A DNA stretch of 9,103 bases from assembly GCA_946885335.1 (NCBI GenBank), contig CAMPGG010000124.1, forward strand, positions 1 through 9,103, given 5' to 3'. Position numbers and translations under genes: made by a program. Numbering within the stretch: the stretch's first letter is position 1; each line of letters opens with the position of its first letter. The DNA is from an uncultured Chitinophagaceae bacterium. GTDB lineage: Bacteria > Bacteroidota > Bacteroidia > Chitinophagales > Chitinophagaceae. Shown here in pieces: positions 1 to 7,000 of this stretch. The notes beneath the pieces were generated by a model. It was not told where the DNA came from. It saw only the letters and a list, made by a program, of their open reading frames with translations, and ran no database searches.

Positions 1-54
1 AATGATAAAGCAGTAGGTGGTTCATTAACGATGACATCAGTAAAGATTGGTTAA
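1..54 (+). CDS. Possible C-terminal end of a convergent gene, function unknown
   Basis: The frame starting at base 1 is open for 17 codons and ends with TAA at 52-54. It reads NDKAVGGSLTMTSVKIG, an alternation of small, polar and beta-branched residues that would suit the last beta strands of a protein. The other two plus frames stop within the first 16 bases. If real, it is the 3' end of a gene whose body lies left of the window and which converges on rhaI, leaving 76 bases between the two stop codons. Seventeen open codons occur often by chance, so this is only a suggestion. No family can be named. Confidence 0.3.
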   Translation, partial: NDKAVGGSLTMTSVKIG

Positions 55-58
55 TGAA
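21..58. repeat. Inverted repeat downstream of rhaI
   Basis: TTCATTAAC at 21-29 is the exact reverse complement of GTTAATGAA at 50-58. With one bulge the arms extend inward by an AT/AT pair (31-32 with 46-47), leaving a loop of about 13 bases. No T-run follows on either strand, so it is not a classical intrinsic terminator. It may be a weak 3' stem-loop ending the rha transcript, an operator, or chance in AT-rich DNA. It overlaps the stop codon of the possible convergent frame ending at 54. Confidence 0.45.
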
Positions 59-130
59 TATGAGTATCTGATAATTCTTTCCATCATTCCAACGTAAAGC
101 TGATCGAAAAACTTGTTCAGGACAAATTTA

Positions 131-1405
131 TTAGAGCCCTGTTGCAACCAACTTGCTGCCCCTGTCATTCACCAGTTGCTCGCGAATCTTAAAATCTCTG
201 AAGCACCGCAGCGGATTCAGAGCACCCCCGCTTCTTTGCCTTGCTTCTGCAATAACAGGTCGCAGGTCTGTTCGAAAAGTATTTTGCAATATTTCCTGCG
301 CTGCCACCACATCATTATTATCCTGGGCTTCACTCAATTTGAATCTATCGACTGTTAATGCCTGCGCATATGCTAGCATGATAGCTTCAACAGATTGAAT
401 CAGGTCCTCCAGCGGATCTTTTACATTATGACTTGCATCGATCATCCAGCCCAGGTCTTTTGAATGGTCCATTCCTTTTGCATCCATCCCTTCAACGAGT
501 TCATTGAAAATGAGAAAAAGCTGGTAAGGTTTTATACTGCCAACAGTGAGGTCATCATCACCGTATTTGCTGTCATTGAAATGAAAACCAGCCAGCTTAT
601 TTTCCATTAATAACAAGGAAACAATTTGTTCAATATTTGCATTGGGCAAATGATGGCCAAGATCTACCAGCGTATAAGCTTTGGAGCCTAATTTATTTGC
701 ATATAATAATGACTGCCCCCAATCCCCTACCGTCATGGAATAAAAATTTGGCTCAAAAGCTTTGTATTCTACATACACCTTCCAGTTAGCCGGCAATGCC
801 GCATAAATTTCCTGCAGGCTTTCCAATGTATTTTGAAATGCTTTACGAAAATTTAATTGCCCCGGAAAACAACTGCCATCGCTAAGCCATACGGTTAATG
901 CTTCTGATCCCAGTTCAATACCATGTCTTATTACTTCGATGTTATGTTCGATAGCCTGTTTGCGTACAGCTTTGTTTACATGTTGTAATGAACCATACTT
1001 ATAGCTTTGTGCCTGGCCCTTCTGGTCCTGGAAAGTATTGGAGTTTACTGCATCAAATTTCATATTCAATTGGGCAGCCAATGCTTTAACAGATGTATAA
1101 TTTTTCGGAATATCCCAGGGAATATGCAGTGAAATTGCTCCGCTTGATTGGTTCAAAGCATGCAACAGACCCACGTCTTCTAATTTTTCTTCTATATTAC
1201 CTGGCTCGCCAGCCCCTGAAAACCGGCCAAACCTTGTGCCCCCGGTGCCTAAGGCCCAACTGGGAATCGCAACCTGGAAATCCATTAGTTTTTGAATTAC
1301 ATCTTCAATATTGCTGATGCCTTCTGCAACAAATTCAAATTTTCGTTTATGATCCGCAAGCGAACCCTGGTTATATTCCTGAATTTTATTTTTTTCGATC
1401 TGCAT
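131..1405 (-). CDS. rhaI: L-rhamnose isomerase, RhaI type
   Basis: This 424-residue cytoplasmic enzyme should interconvert L-rhamnose and L-rhamnulose, the first step of the phosphorylating rhamnose pathway. It belongs to the xylose-isomerase-like TIM-barrel family typified by the roughly 430-residue Pseudomonas stutzeri enzyme, not to the E. coli RhaA type. Metal ligands can be placed by motif: E213 in VYVEYK, D248 and H251 in LVDLGHH, H275 in GFHFND, D283 and D285 in KYGDDD, and D323 in WMIDASHN. These sit at nearly constant offset from the P. stutzeri metal residues as I recall them. The N-terminal motif SWALGTGGTRFGRF (49-62) is also typical. The ATG at 1405 is chosen because the protein begins close to the usual family start. 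The gene lies 90 bases after the GH78 gene and is the last of the cluster. The C-terminus ends naturally in VATGL followed by TAA. Related sugars such as L-lyxose are possible side substrates. Confidence 0.93.
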   Translation of the reverse strand: MQIEKNKIQEYNQGSLADHKRKFEFVAEGISNIEDVIQKLMDFQVAIPSWALGTGGTRFGRFSGAGEPGNIEEKLEDVGLLHALNQSSGAISLHIPWDIPKNYTSVKALAAQLNMKFDAVNSNTFQDQKGQAQSYKYGSLQHVNKAVRKQAIEHNIEVIRHGIELGSEALTVWLSDGSCFPGQLNFRKAFQNTLESLQEIYAALPANWKVYVEYKAFEPNFYSMTVGDWGQSLLYANKLGSKAYTLVDLGHHLPNANIEQIVSLLLMENKLAGFHFNDSKYGDDDLTVGSIKPYQLFLIFNELVEGMDAKGMDHSKDLGWMIDASHNVKDPLEDLIQSVEAIMLAYAQALTVDRFKLSEAQDNNDVVAAQEILQNTFRTDLRPVIAEARQRSGGALNPLRCFRDFKIREQLVNDRGSKLVATGL

Positions 1406-1408
1406 ACC

Positions 1409-1432
1409 AATATTTTAGTGTAAGAAAATATT
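1409..1432. repeat. AT-only inverted repeat just upstream of rhaI
   Basis: AATATTTT at 1409-1416 and AAAATATT at 1425-1432 are exact reverse complements separated by 8 bases. The element ends three bases before the rhaI start codon. In mRNA it could form a weak hairpin over the translation start region; in DNA it could be an operator half-site pair. All sixteen arm bases are A or T, so a chance origin is quite possible. Confidence 0.35.
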
Positions 1433-1480
1433 TTAAAAAATTGTATTACCTGTGAGTTGTAATGGCTAAAAGGAATCTAT

Positions 1481-1513
1481 CAAAACTTTATTGCATCACT
1501 GTTTCACTGCAAA
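1481..1513 (-). promoter_or_regulatory. Candidate Bacteroidota-type promoter for rhaI
   Basis: On the minus strand TTTG (1510-1513) is followed after 19 bases by TAAAGTTTTG (1490-1481). This resembles the Bacteroidota sigma consensus TTTG-N19-21-TAnnTTTG. The -7 element has either one extra base in the spacer, or one mismatch with a 21-base gap (1488-1481 read as AAGTTTTG). It overlaps the end of the GH78 gene, whose stop is at 1496-1498. Transcription would start near 1474 and give rhaI a leader of about 70 bases carrying the inverted repeat at 1409-1432. The match is imperfect and the evidence is positional only. Confidence 0.3.
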
Positions 1514-4195
1514 CTGATATTTTCCCGAGCCAACCAATAACTGCAAATACCCATTGCTTGTTTCAATAATTTTTATTTCCTGAATAGATGTAACAGTTTT
1601 ACCATTCTCTGTAACAGATGAAGCGTTTATAGCAGGAATATAAACAGCGGCTGTTGTGTTTGCAGGAATTTCAACGTCCAATATTAATTGTCCATTTACA
1701 AGTTTCCATCCACTGTGCACCTTTCCATAATAGGTATTCAATGTCGCTGCAGCATGTGTTAGATTGCCACCAATATGCGGTTTGATCTTTATCTTTTTGT
1801 AACCAGGCACATCTTCATCAGTATCTAAACCTGCAACAACGCGATACATCCAATCGCCGATGGCACCATACGCGTAATGATTAAAGGAGTTCATCCCCGG
1901 CGTTTGAAACGTACTGTCTGGTTTTATTCCATCCCATCTTTCCCAGATTGTAGTAGCGCCCATTTTTACCGGGTACAACCAGGAAGGATAAGTCTCCTGC
2001 ATCAGTAATGAATATGCAACATCCACATAACCAAACCGGCTTAGTACATGACACAAATAAGGAGTACCTAAGAAACCGGTGGTCAAATGATTACCATAAC
2101 TTTTAATATTCGTCACTAACTTTTCAGCTGCTTGTGCACGTAAAGATTCCGGAAGCATATCAAAATTTAACGCCAATACATAAGCGGTTTGCGTGCCGGA
2201 AACCAGTCTTCCGTTGGGCGTTAAGTACTCTTTGGCAAATGCATTTTTTATATTTTTTTGCAGTGCCTTATATTTTAAAATATCATTCTCGTTACCTAAT
2301 ACTTCCGCAGCTTTAATAACCAATGCTGTTGAGTGCGCAAAAAAACATTGGGCAATTAAATACTTATCCGTAACAGCGGAACGTCCGTCATTATCATCAA
2401 ATGGGCGATAGAAAAGCCAATCACCAAAATGAAATCCTTTATTCCAAAGATAATTTGTACTGTTTCGTTCCATATATCCCACCCAGGCTTTCATACTCTC
2501 ATATTGGTCTTTCAATATTTTCTTGTCACCATATACAAGATACATGTCCCATGGTATAACAGTGGCCGCGTCGGCCCAACCCGCTGATCCAATTGAACCA
2601 GGCCCTAAAACATTTGGAACAACATGCGGAACGCCTCCATCCACCTGGTCCGCAGCCATATCTTTTAACCATTTAGCGAAGAAATTATTTACGCCAAAAT
2701 TGAATGCGGCCGTTCTTGAAAAAGCCTGTGCATCACCTGTCCAACCGAGCCTTTCATCCCTTTGCGGACAATCAGTAGGCACATCCAAAAAATTACCCCG
2801 TTGCCCCCATTGAATATTGTGCTGCAGCTGGTTGATCAATGGATTGGATGAAGTAAATTGTCCATTAGGTTTCATGGCAGAATACAACGCTACTGCAGTA
2901 AAATCATCAGGATCTAATTCACCAGGAAATCCTTCGATTTTAATATAACGAAAACCATAAAAAGTAAATGATGGTTCAAAAATCTGTTCCTCATTATTTA
3001 AAATATATTGGGCAGTAGCTTTAGCAGCCCTCAGGTTATCGATATAAAAATTACCTGCTTTGTCTAATACTTCCGCATGCTGAATGGTAATTGTATCACC
3101 TTTTTCTCCCTTTGCTTTTACAGATACCCAACCAACCAGGTTTTGACCAAAGTCGATAACCTGCTCACCTTTTGGTGTTTTAAAAATTTTTACCGGCTTA
3201 AATGTTTCATGTTTTTTAATGGGTTCATTATATGTAGCCACCAGGTTATCAAAAGAATATTCCTGTTCTTTTACACCGGACCAATCCGCATCATTATAAC
3301 CTGCAGTTGACCAACCTTTTTTTATAGCATTTGCATCAAAGGTTTCGCCATGGTAAATCTCCGTATATAATACAGGGCCGGTTGATGATTTCCAACTCTT
3401 GTCAGAAATAATAGTTTCCGAGCTGCCATCCTTATAAGAGATATGCAGTTGCAACAGCAGTCCTAATTTACTTCCATAAATATTTTTATTATTATCCCAT
3501 GCCAGAAATCCACGGTACCATCCGTTTCCAATAGCTACGCCAATAGCGTTGGTACCTTTGATTAGTAAGTCAGTAACATCATACATCTGGTACTGCAACC
3601 TTTTGTTATAGCTTGTCCAACCCGGTGTTAAATAATCATCACCTATTTTTATACCATTGATCTCAGCCTGGTATATTCCGTGTGCGGTAATAATGGCGGT
3701 AGCAGATTGAATTTGTTTATTTGCTGTAAACTGTTTTCTGAAATATTGGGCCGGCCTGTTCACAGTATCTTCCTGGTAACCAACTTCAATCCATTTGGCT
3801 TTCCAATCATCTTTATTAAGCAATGCCATTTGAAATGTCGCAGGCTCACTCCATGCAGACCGTTTACCATTGTTATCCCAAACTCGCACCTGCCAATTAT
3901 ATTTTGCTGCTGATTGTAATGCATTGCCCTTGTATGGAACATGCACCGATTCTGTGGACAACACTTTACCACTGCTCCAGACAATTTCTTTTTCGGACCT
4001 TAATTTTATTTCGTAGGCCGTTTGAAGTGTATTTCTCTTATCCGTTAAAAGTTGCCAGCTAAACCTTGGATGCTGTACATCAATGCCGATTGGATTTGTA
4101 AGATTTTCAATAAGCAGGTGTTGCACTTTTACCTGCGCAGAAACAGGAGCAACAAATAAAAAGCAGACCAATGCAAGAAGAAAGATTTTTTTCAT
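1496..4195 (-). CDS. Secreted alpha-L-rhamnosidase, glycoside hydrolase family 78
   Basis: This 899-residue exo-enzyme should release terminal alpha-L-rhamnose from plant polysaccharides such as rhamnogalacturonan, or from rhamnosylated flavonoids, by an inverting mechanism. A Sec signal peptide occupies residues 1-20. Next come an Fn3-like domain (about 25-125), the Bac_rhamnosid N-terminal beta domain (about 130-320, with NGWYRGF at 224-230), a concanavalin-like beta domain (about 330-440, with IDFGQNLVGW at 347-356), an (alpha/alpha)6 barrel (about 445-790) and a C-terminal beta sandwich (about 790-895). The family signature DCPQRDERLGWTGD lies at 475-488; E481 is the likely general acid and E752 in TIWERWDG the likely base, by comparison with characterised GH78 enzymes. 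The gene is full length. The signal peptide lacks a lipobox, so a periplasmic or secreted soluble location is inferred. The 85-base gap before it (4196-4280) is AT-rich, with no clear promoter or terminator. No SusC/SusD pair is present. The exact glycoside cannot be told from sequence. Confidence 0.94.
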   Translation of the reverse strand: MKKIFLLALVCFLFVAPVSAQVKVQHLLIENLTNPIGIDVQHPRFSWQLLTDKRNTLQTAYEIKLRSEKEIVWSSGKVLSTESVHVPYKGNALQSAAKYNWQVRVWDNNGKRSAWSEPATFQMALLNKDDWKAKWIEVGYQEDTVNRPAQYFRKQFTANKQIQSATAIITAHGIYQAEINGIKIGDDYLTPGWTSYNKRLQYQMYDVTDLLIKGTNAIGVAIGNGWYRGFLAWDNNKNIYGSKLGLLLQLHISYKDGSSETIISDKSWKSSTGPVLYTEIYHGETFDANAIKKGWSTAGYNDADWSGVKEQEYSFDNLVATYNEPIKKHETFKPVKIFKTPKGEQVIDFGQNLVGWVSVKAKGEKGDTITIQHAEVLDKAGNFYIDNLRAAKATAQYILNNEEQIFEPSFTFYGFRYIKIEGFPGELDPDDFTAVALYSAMKPNGQFTSSNPLINQLQHNIQWGQRGNFLDVPTDCPQRDERLGWTGDAQAFSRTAAFNFGVNNFFAKWLKDMAADQVDGGVPHVVPNVLGPGSIGSAGWADAATVIPWDMYLVYGDKKILKDQYESMKAWVGYMERNSTNYLWNKGFHFGDWLFYRPFDDNDGRSAVTDKYLIAQCFFAHSTALVIKAAEVLGNENDILKYKALQKNIKNAFAKEYLTPNGRLVSGTQTAYVLALNFDMLPESLRAQAAEKLVTNIKSYGNHLTTGFLGTPYLCHVLSRFGYVDVAYSLLMQETYPSWLYPVKMGATTIWERWDGIKPDSTFQTPGMNSFNHYAYGAIGDWMYRVVAGLDTDEDVPGYKKIKIKPHIGGNLTHAAATLNTYYGKVHSGWKLVNGQLILDVEIPANTTAAVYIPAINASSVTENGKTVTSIQEIKIIETSNGYLQLLVGSGKYQFAVKQ
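4136..4195 (-). other. Sec signal peptide of the GH78 rhamnosidase
   Basis: Residues 1-20 comprise a KK n-region, a hydrophobic core (IFLLALVCFLFVAP) and an SA-Q junction suited to signal peptidase I after A20. The residue before C11 is V, so it is not a lipobox. The GH78 protein is the only one in the cluster with an export signal, which places polymer attack outside the cytoplasm and every other visible step inside it. Confidence 0.85.
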
Positions 4196-4280
4196 TTTGG
4201 CAAGTTTTGTTGTAAGGTTATAATCAATCTAATTAATATACAATTCATTCTACATAAAATCCATCATTTCTCGATATCTG

Positions 4281-4871
4281 TTACAATAACAAAACGGTCA
4301 ATTTTTTAGCTCCATGCGCACCGATCACCAGGGACTGTTCAATATCAGCTGTTTTGGACGGACCTGCGATGAAAACACCAAATCCATCTTCATCTATATT
4401 TATTTTTTCATAAGCATCATGCATATTCAGCACTAACTGGTCAGCATAAACTATTAAAAAAAGCTCCTCGGTTATAAATGGTAATATCCTGTTGATCATT
4501 GAAGATTCATTAACCCATACGGCACCGTTCTCTGCTACTGCCATGGAACCTGCAATAAAAACCTGGTGCAATTTGCCCAGGCTGCTTAGGTCGGTTGGAA
4601 TGCTATCTAAATCACCTCCTTGTACAACTGTATTAATGGTATGTCCATTTTTTTGCTTTTGTTCCCCGATAAAATGCTGAATACCTGTTACCCCATTTAG
4701 TTTTATTATGTCACCACCCCCCGATTTAAGTTGCTGACAAAATAAATTCACGAGGGTATCTTCGTTATGATCAGATTCATTGGTAAAACTATAATAGTCC
4801 ATTACCGGCAATGGTCTATGAAAAGGCCTGTTATTATTAATTGCAGAAAGTATTGATTCTCTTCCCATCAT
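4281..4871 (-). CDS. lutC: L-lactate oxidation complex subunit LutC (LUD domain)
   Basis: This 196-residue cytoplasmic protein is the small LUD-domain subunit of the LutABC (LldEFG) system, which oxidises L-lactate to pyruvate. The individual role of LutC is not well defined. Family motifs visible are AENGAVWV at 113-120, the VYADQLV segment at 141-147 and GPSKTADIE at 170-178 near the C-terminus. It is shorter than Bacillus subtilis LutC (about 240 residues), the difference lying mostly at the N-terminus. The start at 4871 overlaps the lutB stop as ATGA (4868-4871), implying translational coupling. The second codon is also ATG (4868), so the true start could be one codon later. It is the last gene of the tight block; the GH78 gene follows after 85 bases. 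The family call rests on motifs plus the adjacent lutA and lutB. Confidence 0.9.
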   Translation of the reverse strand: MMGRESILSAINNNRPFHRPLPVMDYYSFTNESDHNEDTLVNLFCQQLKSGGGDIIKLNGVTGIQHFIGEQKQKNGHTINTVVQGGDLDSIPTDLSSLGKLHQVFIAGSMAVAENGAVWVNESSMINRILPFITEELFLIVYADQLVLNMHDAYEKINIDEDGFGVFIAGPSKTADIEQSLVIGAHGAKKLTVLLL

Positions 4872-6241
4872 TTTTGTTTGTTTTTTAAATACCAGTCCCT
4901 GAAACTTTCTTTAGGCGCTTCAGGCATTTCTCTTTGTTTGTACCAGGGATTCAATTTTTTCGATTTCACCAGGAAAGAAAAATTTCTTAAGACCCACCTG
5001 GCCATCTTTCCTGAAAAACGATAAACAACCGGCTTCGATAAAACCCAGGCCATGATCTGCATCATATTTTTTTTACCTCCACTCACATGGCCTTCTTTGG
5101 AAATAACCTGGCGCCATTTCCAGAGTTGCTCATGAATATTTATTTTAACGGGACATACATTAGTACAGGATCCGCAAAGCGTAGAAGCAAATGGAAGATC
5201 GGCATTCGCCTTCATATCCAAATTAGGATTGAGTATTGCACCTATAGGACCTGCTACAGCGGAATGGTAACTATGACCGCCGCTGCGACGATAAACCGGG
5301 CATGTATTAAAACATGCCGCACAACGGATACATTTTAAAGAATTACGAAAATCTTCCCTGCCCAATTGCCTGGAACGTCCATTATCAACAATGATGACAT
5401 GCATTTGCCGGCCATCACGCGGTCGGTGAAAATGACTGGTATAAGTAGTGATGGATTGGCCTGTGGCACTACGGGCTAATAGCCTTGTAAAAATGGCGAG
5501 ATGTTCCACCTTGGGAATTATTTTTTCAATTCCCATGCACGCTATATGAATTTTTGCGGCATGGGCACCCATATCCGCATTTCCTTCGTTGGTACAAACA
5601 ACAAATCCACCCGTTTCTGCAATAGCAAAATTCACTCCTGTAATAGCTAAATCAGCCTGGAGAAATTTATCCCGTAAATGGATTCTTGCACTTGCTGCCA
5701 GGTATTGGGGATCATTATTATTTTTTTCAGTGCCTATATGTGTATGAAATGTTTCGCTGACATCCTGTTTTTTTAAGTGAATAGCAGGCAGTACAATGTG
5801 GCTGGGTGGCTCATTTCTCAACTGCACAATTCTTTCTCCCAGGTCTGTATCTATAACTTCAAGACCGGCTGATGTTAAAAAATCATTCAGGTGACATTCT
5901 TCCGTCAGCATGCTTTTGCTTTTCACGATCTTTTTAACAGTGTGCCGCTCACAAATTTCTTTGATGATCTGGTTATGCTCGGCAGCATCAGTGGCCCAAT
6001 GAACCTGGATGCCATTTGCTTTTGCGTTTTTTTCAAATTCAATTAAATAATCATCCAGCATTGATAAAGTATGATCTTTTATTTCAGATGCCCATTGCCG
6101 GAGTTGCTCCCATTCAGGAATAGTATGAGCGGCTTTATCTCTTTTTTCCCGGATCCACCATAGTGTTTCATCATGCCAGTCCGTTCGGTCTTCATCAGTA
6201 ATAAATTGTTTAGCTAATGTAGCGTGCTTTGCTTTGTTCAT
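4868..6241 (-). CDS. lutB: L-lactate oxidation iron-sulfur protein LutB
   Basis: This 457-residue protein is the central iron-sulfur subunit of the LutABC lactate oxidase. Residues about 60-300 form a LUD domain, with KSKSM at 107-111 and the family signature ETGGFVVCTNEGNADM at 209-224. A ferredoxin-like module then carries two cysteine clusters: C304, C307, C310 and C314, followed by P, and C356, C359 and C363, followed by P. These should hold two 4Fe-4S clusters passing electrons between lactate oxidation and the respiratory chain. The C-terminal tail (about 395-457) is basic and amphipathic. Length fits the family (about 470 residues in B. subtilis). The start overlaps the lutA stop and the stop overlaps the lutC start, both as ATGA, so the three subunits are probably made in coupled amounts. 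The natural electron acceptor is not evident from sequence. An A8 run on the coding strand lies at 5067-5074. Confidence 0.95.
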   Translation of the reverse strand: MNKAKHATLAKQFITDEDRTDWHDETLWWIREKRDKAAHTIPEWEQLRQWASEIKDHTLSMLDDYLIEFEKNAKANGIQVHWATDAAEHNQIIKEICERHTVKKIVKSKSMLTEECHLNDFLTSAGLEVIDTDLGERIVQLRNEPPSHIVLPAIHLKKQDVSETFHTHIGTEKNNNDPQYLAASARIHLRDKFLQADLAITGVNFAIAETGGFVVCTNEGNADMGAHAAKIHIACMGIEKIIPKVEHLAIFTRLLARSATGQSITTYTSHFHRPRDGRQMHVIIVDNGRSRQLGREDFRNSLKCIRCAACFNTCPVYRRSGGHSYHSAVAGPIGAILNPNLDMKANADLPFASTLCGSCTNVCPVKINIHEQLWKWRQVISKEGHVSGGKKNMMQIMAWVLSKPVVYRFSGKMARWVLRNFSFLVKSKKLNPWYKQREMPEAPKESFRDWYLKNKQK

Positions 6242-6975
6242 TTACCGGCATTTAGGATTTCGGCAATATGCATTACCCTAACATTGTTCCCATTTCTTTT
6301 CATAATGCCTTCCAGATGCATCAGGCAACTTATATCTCCTGCTGTAATAATTTCTACTTCATTTTGAAGATGTTCTTTAATTCTGTCCTTCCCCATTTTT
6401 ACGCTGACTGCTTCTTCGAACACACAGAAAGTACCGCCAAAACCACAACATTCATCCAGTCTTGCAGGTTTCAATATGGTAATATCCTGTACCATGTTTA
6501 ATAATACTTCCGGTTTTGAGAAAGATGGAGATACTAATTCTGTCATGGATGATGTATGCAAACCCCGTTGCCCATGGCAACTAACGTGTAAGCCTACCCG
6601 ATAAGGAAACCTGGCCTCTAACGCAGATACTTTTAATATATCAACTAAAAATTCTGTTAGTTCAAAAATATTTGAACGGATATGTGCTGCCGCTGTTGGC
6701 TGTTTTAAATCAGAAAGATGTTCTTTTATATGAAGCACGCAACTACCTGAAGGCGCAACAATATAATCAACTCCTGAAAAGTTATCTACAAAATTTGCAT
6801 CACAGTTCCGGGACAAGTTTACGAAGCCACTGTTTGCCATTGGTTGTCCGCAGCAGGTTTGCTCCAGGGGAAATACAACATTACAACCCAGTTTTTCCAA
6901 TAGTTGAAATGTGGCAATACCTACAGCCGGAAAAAATTGGTCAATATAACAAGGGATAAATAAGCCAACCGTCAT
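6238..6975 (-). CDS. lutA: L-lactate oxidation cysteine-rich subunit LutA
   Basis: This 245-residue protein is the CCG-domain subunit of the LutABC lactate oxidase. Two tandem cysteine-rich domains are visible. The first has C9, C41-C42-G43 and C79 in PSGSC; the second has C133 in SCHGQRGL, C176-C177-G178 in ECCGFGGTF, and C217. This is the pattern of heterodisulfide-reductase-like subunits that bind an unusual Fe-S cluster. The start VGLFIPCYIDQFFP matches the usual LutA/LldE N-terminus, which supports the ATG at 6975. The length is close to B. subtilis LutA (about 238). The gene follows the aldolase/dehydrogenase stop by 25 bases and overlaps lutB by four bases. Its place directly behind an enzyme that makes L-lactate fits removal of that product. 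Glycolate oxidase GlcF-type proteins share the CCG domain but not this gene arrangement. Confidence 0.94.
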   Translation of the reverse strand: MTVGLFIPCYIDQFFPAVGIATFQLLEKLGCNVVFPLEQTCCGQPMANSGFVNLSRNCDANFVDNFSGVDYIVAPSGSCVLHIKEHLSDLKQPTAAAHIRSNIFELTEFLVDILKVSALEARFPYRVGLHVSCHGQRGLHTSSMTELVSPSFSKPEVLLNMVQDITILKPARLDECCGFGGTFCVFEEAVSVKMGKDRIKEHLQNEVEIITAGDISCLMHLEGIMKRNGNNVRVMHIAEILNAGK

Positions 6976-7000
6976 GTCTGCAATTACATAAAAATTTGAA

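Noticed and set aside
2..130. The rhaI frame stays open for about 42 codons after its TAA stop (minus strand, 130 down to about 2), suggesting a read-through extension or a lost stop
   Set aside because: The peptide resembles no expected RhaI tail, and the protein already has a family-like full length ending in VATGL. An open stretch of this length is plausible by chance.
123..151. TAAATTTG (130-123, minus strand), an exact match to the Bacteroidota -7 box TAnnTTTG, with TTG 18 bases upstream at 149-151
   Set aside because: It would drive transcription leftward into 120 bases with no recognisable start or gene, and possibly against a convergent gene. An element with six fixed positions in AT-rich DNA is easily found by chance. 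The rhaI coding constraint at 131-151 also accounts for the TTG.
113..398. Plus-strand open frames opposite the 3' part of rhaI
   Set aside because: They lie wholly or almost wholly within the well-supported rhaI gene, have low-complexity Cys/Ser/Leu-rich translations and show no family resemblance. They are antisense shadows.
2134..4062. Several plus-strand open frames of 60-96 codons, and one out-of-frame minus-strand frame, within the GH78 gene
   Set aside because: All are contained in the GH78 coding region, whose motifs are continuous along the whole length. Their translations show no recognisable domains.
4196..4280. A promoter, operator or terminator in the 85-base gap between lutC and the GH78 gene
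   Set aside because: The gap is AT-rich. No TAnnTTTG match is present on the minus strand, the only symmetric arms are about 5 bases (TTGTA/TACAA), and no stem with a T-tract is seen. Nothing beyond chance can be claimed.
4868..6975. Glycolate oxidase (GlcDEF) or a heterodisulfide-reductase-like complex instead of LutABC
   Set aside because: The CCG-protein, LUD-ferredoxin, LUD-protein order with ATGA overlaps is diagnostic of LutABC/LldEFG. There is no FAD-binding GlcD/GlcE subunit.
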